From contig NZ_VAUP01000042.1 of NCBI RefSeq assembly GCF_005871085.1, positions 124,001 to 188,000 of the forward strand: DNA of 64,000 bases. The letters are read 5' to 3'. Within the stretch, counting starts at the first letter, position 1, and every line of letters starts with the position of its first letter. This document shows positions 1 to 10,051 of this stretch, piece by piece. The notes under the pieces were generated by a model. That model made no database searches and was not told the origin of the DNA. It was given only the letters and a program-made list of their open reading frames with translations. The position numbers and the translations under genes were made by a program. This DNA is from Xanthobacter autotrophicus (GTDB taxonomy: Bacteria > Pseudomonadota > Alphaproteobacteria > Rhizobiales > Xanthobacteraceae).

Positions 1-295
1 CGGACGTGTTCCTGTTCTCCTACACCGTCACCATGGTCATCATGGTCGTGTCGGGCGGCAAGGGCACGCTGGCCGGCCCGCTGGTGGGCGGCATCCTCTT
101 CGGCCTGCTGCCGGTGGCGCTCAGGCCCGTGATGGCGCCGGAAGCGCAGTGGATCGTCTACGGCGCCATCCTCATCGCCATCCTGTTCCTGATGCCGCGC
201 GGGATCGTGCCGGCGCTGGAGAGCCTCGCCCTGCGCCGCAGGCCGGCGACCGAGACCAAGAGCGCGGCAAAGCCCGCCGAAGCGGGGGCCAACCC

Positions 296-299
<4 letters not shown>
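1..299 (+). CDS. Liv-type ABC transporter permease, C-terminal part
   Basis: Partial gene; its 5' end lies outside the window and the reading frame enters at base 3. About 98 residues are visible. They contain the glycine-rich GGKGTLAGPLVGG segment that resembles the conserved LivM-family loop, then hydrophobic stretches and the family-typical PRGIV ending, followed by a hydrophilic Ala/Lys tail. LivM-type proteins are inner-membrane permeases of the branched-chain amino acid (HAAT) family, which also carry amides and aromatic or organic acids, so the substrate cannot be named. The stop overlaps the start of the downstream ATPase gene (ATGA), so the genes are translationally coupled. Confidence 0.85.
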
Positions 300-1817
<1,518 letters not shown>

Positions 1818-1948
1818 TCCGGCGTCGGGGGATAAGCCGCCTCCCGCGGGGGCAGGGGTGGCGGCGGACGGAGGATCGTCACACTTCTGTCGCCGGCTTG
1901 TCACGGAAGGAGTCGACATCTCCCGCCGGATCAGATCGGGTGCCCCAC

Positions 1949-4306
1949 ATGGACTATTTCAAGCGATTCAACTTCCTGTTCGCGACCCCGGTCTTCGACG
2001 CAGAGGATCTGGAGGGCGCCCGCTACAACCAGATCGTCGCGGAGATCGAGCGCTCCGGCTTCGAGGTGGTGAAGGCCCGCAACCTCGAAGACGCCGAGAT
2101 CGCGGTGCAGACCGATGCCGCCATCGGCTGCATGCTGGTGGACTGGGGCAAGAAGGGGCTGGAGGGCAAGACCGCCTCGCTCATCAACCTGATGCGCCGG
2201 CGCGGCCTCGACTTCCCCATCATCCTGCTGATCCGCCGCAAGCGCTTCGAGGATGTGCCGGTGGAGGTGCTGGACTTCATCGACGGCTACGTCTTCCTCT
2301 CCGAGGAGACCCCCGCCTTCATCGCCAAGAACCTCATCAGCCGGCTGAAGCAATATGCCGAGACGCTGAAGACGCCCTTCTTCGGCGCGCTGGTGGACTA
2401 TGCCGAGGAAGGCAACCAGCTGTGGACCTGCCCGGGTCACAATGGCGGCGTGTTCTATTCCCGCAGCCCCATCGGCCGGGTGTTCATGGAGCATCTGGGC
2501 GAGGCGGTGTTCCGCGACGACCTCGACAATTCCGTTCTCGATCTCGGCGACCTCCTGACCCATGAGGGCCCGGCGCTGGCGGCGCAGAAGGAGGCGGCGA
2601 AGATCTTCGGCGCCGAGAAGACCTATTTCGTCCTCAACGGCACCTCCACCTCCAACAAGGTGGCGCTTTCGGCCCTCGTCACCGATGGCGACCTGGTGCT
2701 GTTCGACCGCAACAACCACAAGGCCGCCCACCACGGCGCGCTGATGATCTCCGGCGGCATCCCGGTCTATGTGCCCACCGTGCGCAACGCCCATGGCCTC
2801 ATCGGCCCCATGGACTTCGCCGCTCTGGACGAGACCGCCTTGCGCGAGCGCATCCGCACCCACCCGCTGGTGAAGGACCCCGACGCGTGGCAGAAGCCGC
2901 GTCCATTCCGCGTGGCGGTGGTGGAGCAGTGCACCTATGACGGCACCATCCACAATGCCGAGATGATCCTCAAGGCCATCGGCCACCTCACCGACTACAT
3001 CCTGTTCGACGAGGCATGGGCGGGCTTCATGAAGTTCCACCCGCTCTATGCCGGGCGCTTCGCCATGGGCTTGGCCGACCTCGGCCCCGACGCGCCGGGC
3101 ATCATCGCCACACAGTCCACCCACAAGCAGCTGGCGAGCTTCAGCCAGGCGTCCCAGATCCACATGAAGGACCGGCACATCACCGGTCAGAAGCGCCGTG
3201 TAGAGCACCGGCGCTTCAACGAGAGCTTCATGCAGCACGCCTCCACCTCGCCCTTCTATCCTTTGTTCGCCTCCCTCGACGTGGGCGCGCAGATGATGAA
3301 GGGCCGTTCGGGCGAAGTGTTGTGGGACGACACAATCCGCCTCGGCATCGAGCTGCGCAAAAAAATCCGGGCCGTGCGCCGCGAGTTCGAGGAGAAGGAG
3401 CTTCGCCCCGAGCGCCGCTGGTTTTTCGAGCCGTTCGTGCCCGACCGGGTCGCCATCCCCGACGTGTCGAGCCCCGGCGCGGTGCACGAGGTGCCGTGGG
3501 AGAGCGTCGCCACCGACCTCCTCGCCACCAATCCGGCCTTCTGGCACCTGACCCCCGGCGCGTCCTGGCACGGCTTCGACGGCATGGCGGCGGGCTTCGC
3601 CATGACCGACCCCAACAAGCTGACCCTTTTGACCCCCGGCTTCGACCGCGCCACCGGCGCCTATGCCGAGCACGGCATTCCCGCACCTGTGGTGGCGCAA
3701 TATCTGCGCGAGAACCGCATCGTCGCCGAGAAGAACGACCTGAATTCCCTGCTGTTCCTGCTCACCCCCGGCGTCGAGGCGTCGAAGGCGGGCACCCTCA
3801 TCTCCGGCCTCGTCGCCTTCAAGAAGCTGCATGACGAAAACGTGCTGCTGGAGGAGGCGATCCCGGAATTCTTCCGCCGCCGCCCCGGCCGCTATGGAGG
3901 CGTGCGGCTGCGCGACCTGTGCGGGGAGATGCACCGCTTCTTCCGCGCCGCCAATGTCAGCGCGCTCCAGGCCATGCAATTCTGCGCCGCGCACCTGCCG
4001 GACATCGCGCTGTCGCCCCACGACGCGGCGCGCTGCCTGGTGCGCAACGACGTGGACTACCTGCCCATCGACGCCATCGCCGGTCGTATCGCGACCACGC
4101 CCTTCGTTGTCTACCCGCCGGGCATCGCCACCATCGTGCCGGGCGAGCGGCTGACCGAGCGGGCCAAGCCCATGATCGACTATCTCAAGATGTTTGAAGC
4201 CAGCTTCAACACCTTCCCCGGCTTCGACGTGGAGATCCAGGGCGTCTATCGCGAGACGGATGCATCCGGCCGCGTGCGGCTCCATACTTATGTGGTTGCG
4301 GAATAG
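1949..4306 (+). CDS. Ornithine/lysine/arginine decarboxylase, PLP fold type I
   Basis: 785-residue cytoplasmic PLP enzyme. Residues about 1-130 form the receiver-like wing domain of this family. The PLP-binding core follows, with the Schiff-base lysine about residue 393 in TQSTHKQLASFSQ, then a C-terminal domain. The stretch STHKQLASFSQASQIHMKD with HASTSPFYPLFASLD is close to E. coli ornithine decarboxylase SpeC as I remember it, so ornithine to putrescine is the likeliest reaction; arginine or lysine cannot be excluded. ATG at 1949 was chosen because homologous wing-domain sequence begins there; upstream in-frame sequence is not protein-like. A GNAT acetyltransferase follows 33 bases downstream and may act on the polyamine product, which is inference. 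Confidence 0.88.
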   Translation: MDYFKRFNFLFATPVFDAEDLEGARYNQIVAEIERSGFEVVKARNLEDAEIAVQTDAAIGCMLVDWGKKGLEGKTASLINLMRRRGLDFPIILLIRRKRFEDVPVEVLDFIDGYVFLSEETPAFIAKNLISRLKQYAETLKTPFFGALVDYAEEGNQLWTCPGHNGGVFYSRSPIGRVFMEHLGEAVFRDDLDNSVLDLGDLLTHEGPALAAQKEAAKIFGAEKTYFVLNGTSTSNKVALSALVTDGDLVLFDRNNHKAAHHGALMISGGIPVYVPTVRNAHGLIGPMDFAALDETALRERIRTHPLVKDPDAWQKPRPFRVAVVEQCTYDGTIHNAEMILKAIGHLTDYILFDEAWAGFMKFHPLYAGRFAMGLADLGPDAPGIIATQSTHKQLASFSQASQIHMKDRHITGQKRRVEHRRFNESFMQHASTSPFYPLFASLDVGAQMMKGRSGEVLWDDTIRLGIELRKKIRAVRREFEEKELRPERRWFFEPFVPDRVAIPDVSSPGAVHEVPWESVATDLLATNPAFWHLTPGASWHGFDGMAAGFAMTDPNKLTLLTPGFDRATGAYAEHGIPAPVVAQYLRENRIVAEKNDLNSLLFLLTPGVEASKAGTLISGLVAFKKLHDENVLLEEAIPEFFRRRPGRYGGVRLRDLCGEMHRFFRAANVSALQAMQFCAAHLPDIALSPHDAARCLVRNDVDYLPIDAIAGRIATTPFVVYPPGIATIVPGERLTERAKPMIDYLKMFEASFNTFPGFDVEIQGVYRETDASGRVRLHTYVVAE

Positions 4307-4339
4307 GCTTTGGTCAGCTTGGGAGTGTCGGGTTCGTCC

Positions 4340-4900
4340 ATGGAGCAGGAGCAAGCTGTCGTCGTCCGCCCGTCGCGGGAAGCGGACGTGGATGCCATGC
4401 TGGCGATCTATCGCCACCATATCCGTCGCGGCGTCGAGGAAGGCGTGGACGATGGCGAGACGCCGCAGCCGGACGACCTGCGCGAGCGCCGCAAGAACCT
4501 GAAGAGCCGGCGCTTCCCCCACCTCGTCGCCACCCGCGGCGAGGTGGTGGTGGGCTATGCCTATGTGGTGCTGTTCCGTAAACGGCCGGCCTATCGCTAC
4601 AGCGTCAAGCACTCGATCTACGTGCACCACGCCCATCTGGGCGAGGGCATCGGCGGCCATCTCATGCGCGGGTTGATCGATGCCTGCGCCGCGGCCGGCT
4701 TTCGTCAGATGATCGGCTATATCGATGCCGACAACACCGCCTCGCTCACGCTGCACGAGAAGTTCGGCTTCGTGCGCGTGGGGCATCTGCCAGGGGTCGC
4801 CTATCGCTATGGCCGCTGGGCGGACAGCGTGATGGTGCAACGCTCGCTGGGTCCCGGCGCCACCACCCCGCCGCCCCCGCTGCCGCTCTCCACCCGCTGA
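4340..4900 (+). CDS. GNAT family N-acetyltransferase
   Basis: 186 residues with the GNAT core: beta strand VVVRPSREADVDAML, then the acetyl-CoA pyrophosphate loop HLGEGIGGHLMRGLI (a Q/RxxGxG/A-type motif) and the DNTASLTLHEKFGFVRVG ending typical of the phosphinothricin acetyltransferase (Pat/Bar) subgroup. The ATG at 4340 begins just before the first conserved strand; a TTG at 4310 would add ten residues. It is only 33 bases downstream of the decarboxylase gene, so co-transcription is likely. The substrate is unknown: a small amine is suggested by the neighbour, a toxic amino acid analogue by the family. The C-terminal proline tail is not conserved. Confidence 0.82.
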   Translation: MEQEQAVVVRPSREADVDAMLAIYRHHIRRGVEEGVDDGETPQPDDLRERRKNLKSRRFPHLVATRGEVVVGYAYVVLFRKRPAYRYSVKHSIYVHHAHLGEGIGGHLMRGLIDACAAAGFRQMIGYIDADNTASLTLHEKFGFVRVGHLPGVAYRYGRWADSVMVQRSLGPGATTPPPPLPLSTR

Positions 4901-5241
4901 GGCGACAGGGAGAGGGCCTGCCCCATGTCGGTTGCAGTGCCGGCTGCCGGTGCGGGCACCCCGCGCGCCGGCAGCGGAGGCGTGCCTCGACTTTTCCCGA
5001 AGTCCCGGGCCGCGGCCGCATGCTCCCCTATCGGCTACTGGCGAAAGGCCCGCGCGGGGCCGGAGCGAAGCTGCCCCGGCGTCGGCCAAAACCCGGGGCG
5101 CCTCGTCATAAGCATGCGTTTCGTGTCGTTTTTTCCCGGACCGGAAAAGGTACGTGATTATCGCATATTGCGGCCCCTCCCTGCCGGGCGTATCGAACCT
5201 TTCGAAGACAATACAATACGTTGAACACCGAAAGGCACCTC
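4901..5241 (+). other. Intergenic region before mosB; possible promoter/regulatory DNA
   Basis: No convincing gene is seen. The first 200 bases are GC-rich; the last 100 become AT-richer, which fits a promoter for mosBA. A small inverted repeat CGCA-TAT-TGCG lies at 5162-5172, and a further symmetrical stretch, TCGAACCTTTCGAA, lies between it and the gene. I looked for a ModE-like molybdate operator and did not find a clear match to the E. coli consensus. The likely Shine-Dalgarno GAAAGG lies at about 5230. Confidence 0.4.
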
Positions 5242-6054
5242 ATGTCCCATACGACGGCGGAGCTTGAGACGCTCCTCATGCAGCGGTCCTTGACCGACAC
5301 GCAGCTTCTGGCGGCAGCGGAGACGGCGGAGGATTTCCGCATCCTGCCGGACGCCACCGTCATCAAGATCGGTGGCCAGAGCGTCATCGACCGCGGACGC
5401 GCCGCCGTCTACCCGCTCGTCGAAGAGATCGTCGCCGCCCGCAAGGCCCACAAGCTGCTCATCGGCACCGGCGCCGGCACCCGGGCCCGGCACCTCTATT
5501 CCATCGCGGCCGAACTCAACCTGCCCGCCGGCGTGCTGTCCCAGCTCGGCGCCTCGGTCGCCAACCAGAACGCCGAGATGCTGGGCCAGCTGCTGGCCAA
5601 GTACGGCATCTCCAAGGTTGACGGCGCCGGCCTCTCCGCCGTCCCGCTCTATCTTGCCGAGGTGCAGGCCGTGATCTTCGCCGGCATGCCGCCCTATTCG
5701 CTGTGGACCCGCCCCGCAGCCGAGGGCGTCATCCCGCCCTACCGAACCGACGCCGGATGCTTCCTGCTCGCCGAACAGTTCGGCTGCAAGCAGATGATCT
5801 TCGTCAAGGACGAGAACGGCCTCTACACCGGAAACCCGAAGACCGACAAGACCGCAACCTTCATCCCCAGGACATCCGTCGACGAGATGAAGGCCCGTGG
5901 CCTCGCCGACTCGATCCTCGAGTTCCCCATGCTCGACCTGCTCCAGAAGGCCCGCCACGTCCGCGAGGTCCAGGTCGTGAACGGCCTCGTCCCCGGCAAC
6001 CTGACCCGCGCGCTCGCCGGCGAGCATGTCGGCACCATCATCACCGCGAGCTGA
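5242..6054 (+). CDS. mosB: Molybdenum storage protein subunit beta
   Basis: 270 residues, the same length as Azotobacter vinelandii MosB and near-identical in many blocks that I recognise (TAELETLLMQRSLTD, FRILPDATVIKIGGQSVIDRG, EFPMLDLLQ, NGLVPGNLTRALAGEHVGTIITAS). MosA and MosB form an alpha3beta3 cage of the amino acid kinase (UMP kinase) fold. It stores over a hundred Mo or W atoms as polyoxometalate clusters, filling depends on ATP, and it feeds nitrogenase and other molybdoenzymes. ATG 5242 matches the known N-terminus and follows a GAAAGG site; a TTG at 5221 is less likely. The mosA gene starts 12 bases downstream. Confidence 0.96.
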   Translation: MSHTTAELETLLMQRSLTDTQLLAAAETAEDFRILPDATVIKIGGQSVIDRGRAAVYPLVEEIVAARKAHKLLIGTGAGTRARHLYSIAAELNLPAGVLSQLGASVANQNAEMLGQLLAKYGISKVDGAGLSAVPLYLAEVQAVIFAGMPPYSLWTRPAAEGVIPPYRTDAGCFLLAEQFGCKQMIFVKDENGLYTGNPKTDKTATFIPRTSVDEMKARGLADSILEFPMLDLLQKARHVREVQVVNGLVPGNLTRALAGEHVGTIITAS

Positions 6055-6066
6055 AGAAGAACTGCC

Positions 6067-6900
6067 ATGTCTGATATCACCACCGGCATCAAGCACGTCG
6101 CCTCGCCGCTCGCCAGCCAGACCCTCCTCGACGGCCAGCTCACCCGCCCTGTCGCAGGCGTCAAGCCCATCCGCCTCCTGCCCTGGCTGCAGGTGGTGAA
6201 GATCGGCGGACGCGCCATCATGGACCGCGGGTCCAAGGCCATCCTTCCCATCGTCGACGAGATCCGCAAGCTGCTGCCCGAGCATCGGCTGCTCATCCTC
6301 ACCGGCGCCGGCATCCGCGCCCGCCACCTCTACGGCGTCGGCCTCGACCTCGGCCTGCCGGTGGGCACCCTCGCCCCCCTCGCCGCCAGCGAGGCCGGCC
6401 AGAACGGCCACATCCTCGCCTCCCTGCTGGCCCCCGAAGGGGTCTCCTACGTGGAACACCCCACCATCGCCAGCCAGCTTGCCATCCATCTGTCCGCCGC
6501 CCGCGCGGTGGTGGGAAGCGCCTTCCCGCCCTATCACCACCACGAGTTCCCCGGATCGCGCATCCCGATCCACCGGGCCGACACCGGCGCCTTCCTGCTC
6601 GCCGATGCGCTGGGCGCGGCGGGCATGACCATCGTGGAGGACGTGGACGGCGTCTATTCCACCGATCCGAACGGCCCAGACGGTGCCGCCGCCAAGTTCC
6701 TGCCCGAGGTCAGCGCCGCCGACCTTGCCACCGGCGAGGGCACCCTGCCCTTCGACCGCGCGCTCCTCGAGGTGATGGCCACCGCCCGCCACATCGAGCG
6801 CGTGCAGGTGGTCAACGGCCTCGTCCCCGGCCGCCTCACCGCAGCACTGCGCGGCGAGCACGTGGGAACCATCGTCCACACCGCAGCACGCAGAAACTGA
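6067..6900 (+). CDS. mosA: Molybdenum storage protein subunit alpha
   Basis: 277 residues, one longer than A. vinelandii MosA, with matching blocks throughout ([94 protein letters not shown]). The histidine-rich [11 protein letters not shown] loop belongs to the region that nucleates polymolybdate in the cage. Amino acid kinase fold with the GG-containing nucleotide loop near the N-terminus ([12 protein letters not shown]). It is co-transcribed with mosB and closed by a strong hairpin 16 bases after the stop. The pair implies storage of Mo for a heavy user such as nitrogenase, which is not in this window. Confidence 0.96.
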   Translation: MSDITTGIKHVASPLASQTLLDGQLTRPVAGVKPIRLLPWLQVVKIGGRAIMDRGSKAILPIVDEIRKLLPEHRLLILTGAGIRARHLYGVGLDLGLPVGTLAPLAASEAGQNGHILASLLAPEGVSYVEHPTIASQLAIHLSAARAVVGSAFPPYHHHEFPGSRIPIHRADTGAFLLADALGAAGMTIVEDVDGVYSTDPNGPDGAAAKFLPEVSAADLATGEGTLPFDRALLEVMATARHIERVQVVNGLVPGRLTAALRGEHVGTIVHTAARRN

Positions 6901-6916
6901 ACCTCAAAACCAAAAT

Positions 6917-6940
6917 CCCCCTCCCTCAAAAGGGAGGGGG
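6917..6940 (+). terminator. Perfect hairpin after mosA, probable terminator
   Basis: A 10-bp perfect stem (CCCCCTCCCT / AGGGAGGGGG) with a CAAA loop lies 16 bases after the mosA stop. There is no U-run on the plus-strand transcript, so termination strength is uncertain. On the minus strand a T-rich stretch follows, so it could also act in reverse or as an mRNA-stabilising 3' stem. Confidence 0.55.
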
Positions 6941-7179
6941 CAAGTGCCTTGGCCAGTACACTGCCGGGTGCGCTCGCGCGAGGTGGGTGCAGCCGGCATG
7001 GTCGCCGTCCGGTACCGCCCACCGGTATCGGACGGAAGCAAGGCACGGCGACAGCGGGACTTCGACCCGCGTGGAGGGCGCTGATCCCCGCACCATCCGA
7101 CGCCGCCTCGTGTCGGGCGAAAAACACCGGAAACACAAAGCTGCTAACGACCAGGCCTCCGAGGACCCGGGAGCACCTG

Positions 7180-7605
7180 ATGACGCCTGCCACGCCCTTC
7201 ACCGGCACACTGCCTGCCGGTTCACCACGCAGCCGGGCGCGGACCGCGCGCCAGTTCCTGGCTACCCTCATCGCCACCCTCATCGTGGCCTTTGCCCTCG
7301 CCTGGGCGTTCGCGAGCACGGCAGCGGAGCAAGGCGTGCACCTGTTCAAGATCATCACCGTGCGTGACGAGATCGTGGTGGGGGTGGGACCGCAGGACGC
7401 AGCGTCCCTCGGTGGCAATGATGTCACCGTCATCGGACGTGCCCTCAAGGGCGGGGGCGAGCTGACCCTCTGGCAGTATGCCGTGCGCAAGGCGCCCGAC
7501 GGCGAGCTGGAACAGGCGCCGCTGCGTCGCATCAGCATCATCGGCAGCGACAGTCTCCGCGTGGAGCCCTATGCCACCCCGCTGCGGGTGGTCGCCCCCA
7601 AATGA
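7180..7605 (+). CDS. Small membrane-anchored hypothetical protein
   Basis: 141 residues of unknown function. One hydrophobic segment (about residues 21-42, QFLATLIATLIVAFALAWAF) suggests a signal anchor, followed by a periplasmic domain of about 95 residues rich in beta-strand-like sequence (KIITVRDEIVVGVGPQDAA, DVTVIGRALKGGGELTLWQY). The ATG at 7180 is preceded by GGGAG at good spacing; the longer frame upstream shows no protein character. Its stop overlaps the start of the next secreted protein gene, so the two are a translation-coupled pair. Position after mosBA could hint at a shared role, but the hairpin at 6917 separates them. Confidence 0.7.
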   Translation: MTPATPFTGTLPAGSPRSRARTARQFLATLIATLIVAFALAWAFASTAAEQGVHLFKIITVRDEIVVGVGPQDAASLGGNDVTVIGRALKGGGELTLWQYAVRKAPDGELEQAPLRRISIIGSDSLRVEPYATPLRVVAPK

Positions 7606-8561
7606 GCCGCCCCCGGACGGCGCAACCCCTGCTCCACATCGCCCTCGCTTCGGGCCTCGCCCTCTGGCTCGCGGTCCCGCTCCCGGCCCAGGCGCAAGAC
7701 ACCGGCTGGCTCGCGGAGGCGAAGGCGAAGCTGCCGCCCTCGCTGGTGGCGGGGCGCGTCATCCACCTCGATGAGACGGCGCTGAAGGCCACCGTCGCCG
7801 TGTTTCCCGCCGGGGCCGATTCGCCCGCAACTCCCGGCAGCGTGTTCACGCCCCTCCAGATGCTGGAGGTGCATCTCAAGTCGGACAACGGCACGCTCGC
7901 TGTGGCCACGACCACCGTGCGCCCGCGCCGCCCCGACGAGCCAGCCGACGACGACGACAGCGAGTCCTACCAGGCCGAGTTGCGCGCGGTATTGGCGGCC
8001 GCGCGCAAGGCGGAGCCGGAGGTGGAACCGTGCCGCATCAAGGGATGGGCACTCAACAACACCCGGCACAGTTTGCCGGTGCGCGCCGCGCCTTCGGCGC
8101 AGGCGAAGGTGGTGGGCCGCCTGGCGCCGGTACATGTCACCCCCGAGTCCGGGCAAGGCTCGGAAGAGGGGTGGCGGGTGGAATTCGACATCACCGGCTA
8201 CAGCCACGGCTGGTTCCGCATCACCCATGCCACCCCGCCCGGCGCGCCCTATGGCGACCCGCCGCCCAGGGGCTATCCGAAGACCTATTCCGGCACCGGA
8301 TGGATTCGGGCCAGCGACGCTGGCGGGGCCTATGCCAACTCGCAGATGCCGGTGCGGCGGCTGTTGTCCTATCCCCATGTGGATGCACCGGGCGAGCCGC
8401 CGGGCACGGACGTGGCGGGCCCCGATGGCGCGCTTTCCATCGACGGAACGCTGGTGCGCCTTTTCGCCTGCTCGGCGAACTGGGCATTGACCGAGAGCCG
8501 GGACGGCCGCCGCGGCTGGTGGCGCGGCATCTGCTCCAACCAGGTCACCAATTGCAGCTGA
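7602..8561 (+). CDS. Secreted hypothetical protein with SH3-like region
   Basis: 319 residues. An N-terminal signal peptide (hydrophobic LLHIALASGLALWLAVPLPA, cleavage probably after AQA) indicates export. The middle and C-terminal part contains a stretch like bacterial SH3 domains (LPVRAAPSAQAKVVGRLAP, then GWFRITHA and GTGWIRASDAGG), which commonly bind peptidoglycan or other envelope ligands. An acidic linker DEPADDDDSES separates it from the N-terminal region. Four Cys residues (EPCRIK, LFACSAN, GICSN, TNCS) could form disulfides in the periplasm. The 4-base overlap with the preceding gene suggests the products work together. I do not recognise a named family. Confidence 0.72.
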   Translation: MSRPRTAQPLLHIALASGLALWLAVPLPAQAQDTGWLAEAKAKLPPSLVAGRVIHLDETALKATVAVFPAGADSPATPGSVFTPLQMLEVHLKSDNGTLAVATTTVRPRRPDEPADDDDSESYQAELRAVLAAARKAEPEVEPCRIKGWALNNTRHSLPVRAAPSAQAKVVGRLAPVHVTPESGQGSEEGWRVEFDITGYSHGWFRITHATPPGAPYGDPPPRGYPKTYSGTGWIRASDAGGAYANSQMPVRRLLSYPHVDAPGEPPGTDVAGPDGALSIDGTLVRLFACSANWALTESRDGRRGWWRGICSNQVTNCS

Positions 8562-8626
8562 CGGGGCAAGGGGTCGCGACCCAACCTGCGCCTTGACCAT
8601 TCCGTCCAGGAGTTGTCCCCCCTAGA

Positions 8627-9433
8627 ATGCTCGCACGGCGGGCATCAGACGAAGGGGAGCGCTTCTGGCGCGCGACAATGGCGGGGCAATCGGCGGGCGG
8701 CGAGACGGGCCCACGCATCATCGTCGTGGACGACGAGGAGGCGGTGCGCGAAACGGTGGCGGACTATCTCGCCGGCCAGGGCTTTCACGTGCGCTCCGCC
8801 GCCAGCGGGCGCGAGCTGGATGCATTCCTGGCCCGCGAGCCGGCGGACCTCATCCTCATGGACGTGCGCATGCCGGGGGAGGACGGCCTCACCATCGCCC
8901 GCCGCATCCGCGCGGCCTCCGCCACGCCGGTCATCATGCTGACCGCCGCCGACGACATCGTGGATCGCGTGGCGGGTCTTGAAGTCGGTGCCGACGATTA
9001 TGTGCTGAAGCCGTTCGACCTGCGTGAGCTCAAAGCCCGCATCCGCGCCGTGCTGCGCCGCTACACCGCGCCCCTGCCGGCAGTGCCGGCGAACGGCGCC
9101 GCGTCCGTGCCTGCGGAGCTGGTGCCGTGCGGCGCTGTCTTCCTCGACATGCAGGCCCATTGCCTGGTGAAGCGGGACGGCACGCGGGACATGCTCACGG
9201 CCATGGAATTCGACCTGCTGCGGGTGTTCCTGCAGAACCCCAACCGCGTTCTCACCCGCGACCGGCTGCTGGACCTCGCCCACGACCGGGACAACGAGCC
9301 GTTCGACCGCAGCATCGACGTGCGGGTGACGCGCCTGCGCAAGAAGATCGAAGCCGACCCTGCCAAGCCCCAGGCCATCAAGACCGTGCGGGGAGTCGGC
9401 TATCTGTTCGTGCCCGGTCCCCGGGGCACATGA
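8627..9433 (+). CDS. OmpR/PhoB-family response regulator
   Basis: 268 residues: receiver domain with acidic pocket (VVDDEEA), phospho-acceptor Asp near residue 79 (LILMDVRMPG) and conserved Lys near 128 (DDYVLKPFD). A winged-helix DNA-binding domain follows (LTAMEFDLLRVFLQNPNRVL, then VDVRVTRLRKKIE and IKTVRGVGYLF). The start is uncertain: ATG 8627 or ATG 8678, which sits closer to the conserved receiver start. The nearest candidate sensor kinase is the minus-strand hybrid kinase ending at 10052, separated by a globin gene; a link among the three is inference. Confidence 0.9.
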   Translation: MLARRASDEGERFWRATMAGQSAGGETGPRIIVVDDEEAVRETVADYLAGQGFHVRSAASGRELDAFLAREPADLILMDVRMPGEDGLTIARRIRAASATPVIMLTAADDIVDRVAGLEVGADDYVLKPFDLRELKARIRAVLRRYTAPLPAVPANGAASVPAELVPCGAVFLDMQAHCLVKRDGTRDMLTAMEFDLLRVFLQNPNRVLTRDRLLDLAHDRDNEPFDRSIDVRVTRLRKKIEADPAKPQAIKTVRGVGYLFVPGPRGT

Positions 9434-9524
9434 CGACACCTCCGGCCGGGGTCTCCCTGAACGGGAGGCTCCGGCCGGAGGATCGCACACGGAACGGCAG
9501 CGCGGGGATGCCGCCGTCCGCGTT

Positions 9525-9995
9525 TCAGGACGCGCCCGCGGAGGCGGGACGCGAAAGCATGTCAGCGGCCGTGCCGCCCTCTACAGCGGCGCGACGGGCG
9601 GCCGCCATCATCACCCCCGCCACGGCCTCATAGGCGCCGACCCAGGCCCGGCGCAGCTCCGCCGTGAAGCGGCGGCCGAAATAAAGCGACAGGGTCTCGA
9701 TCAAGGCTGCGCCCACCGTCGCGTAGTGACCATCTCGCACGCCATAGCGGACATGACGCACGGCGAGCTGCTCCAGCACCGGAACCACCTTGTCCAGGCT
9801 CCGCAGCGAGGCGACGACCAGGCCCAGCGCGGCGAAAAGCTTTTCGCCCTGCCCCGCCATATCCGTATCGCCGAACAGCCGCTTCAGTGCCGGATCAAGC
9901 ACGAACAGCCGCTCGTAAAACAGCGCCGCCGCGTCCCGGCTCGCGGAAACCTCGGCGAAGCTGGTTTCGAGAAGTGCGATCTGGTCGTCGTGCAT
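9525..9995 (-). CDS. Single-domain bacterial globin
   Basis: 156 residues with the Vitreoscilla-haemoglobin-like pattern: FYERLFVLDP at helix B-C, a Gln in MAGQGEKL at the distal E7 region, and the proximal F8 His81 in LAVRHVRYGV followed by DGHYATVGAALIETL. No reductase domain is attached, so it is a single-domain globin rather than a flavohaemoglobin. Such proteins bind O2 or NO and can support respiration under low oxygen or detoxify NO. It lies 56 bases downstream of the hybrid kinase gene on the same strand, so co-transcription and gas-related signalling are plausible. The C-terminal tail past residue 140 is variable. Confidence 0.88.
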   Translation of the reverse strand: MHDDQIALLETSFAEVSASRDAAALFYERLFVLDPALKRLFGDTDMAGQGEKLFAALGLVVASLRSLDKVVPVLEQLAVRHVRYGVRDGHYATVGAALIETLSLYFGRRFTAELRRAWVGAYEAVAGVMMAAARRAAVEGGTAADMLSRPASAGAS

Positions 9996-10051
9996 GAGCG
10001 TCCCGAGGATGAACGAGGCGCACTTTGGCCGGCGTGTGTTGCGGGACGCGG

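Noticed and set aside
1931-5089. Long open frame (about 1050 codons) on the minus strand opposite the decarboxylase
   Set aside because: It is the antisense of a well-conserved decarboxylase and a GNAT gene; His/Gly/Ala-rich nonsense composition is typical of antisense frames in GC-rich DNA.
4925-5224. 99-codon frame before mosB
   Set aside because: No family likeness, no ribosome site, Gly/Arg-rich, and it would run into the mosB promoter region.
4901-5241. ModE molybdate operator upstream of mosB
   Set aside because: Only a short CGCA-TAT-TGCG symmetry is present; it does not match the ModE consensus known to me.
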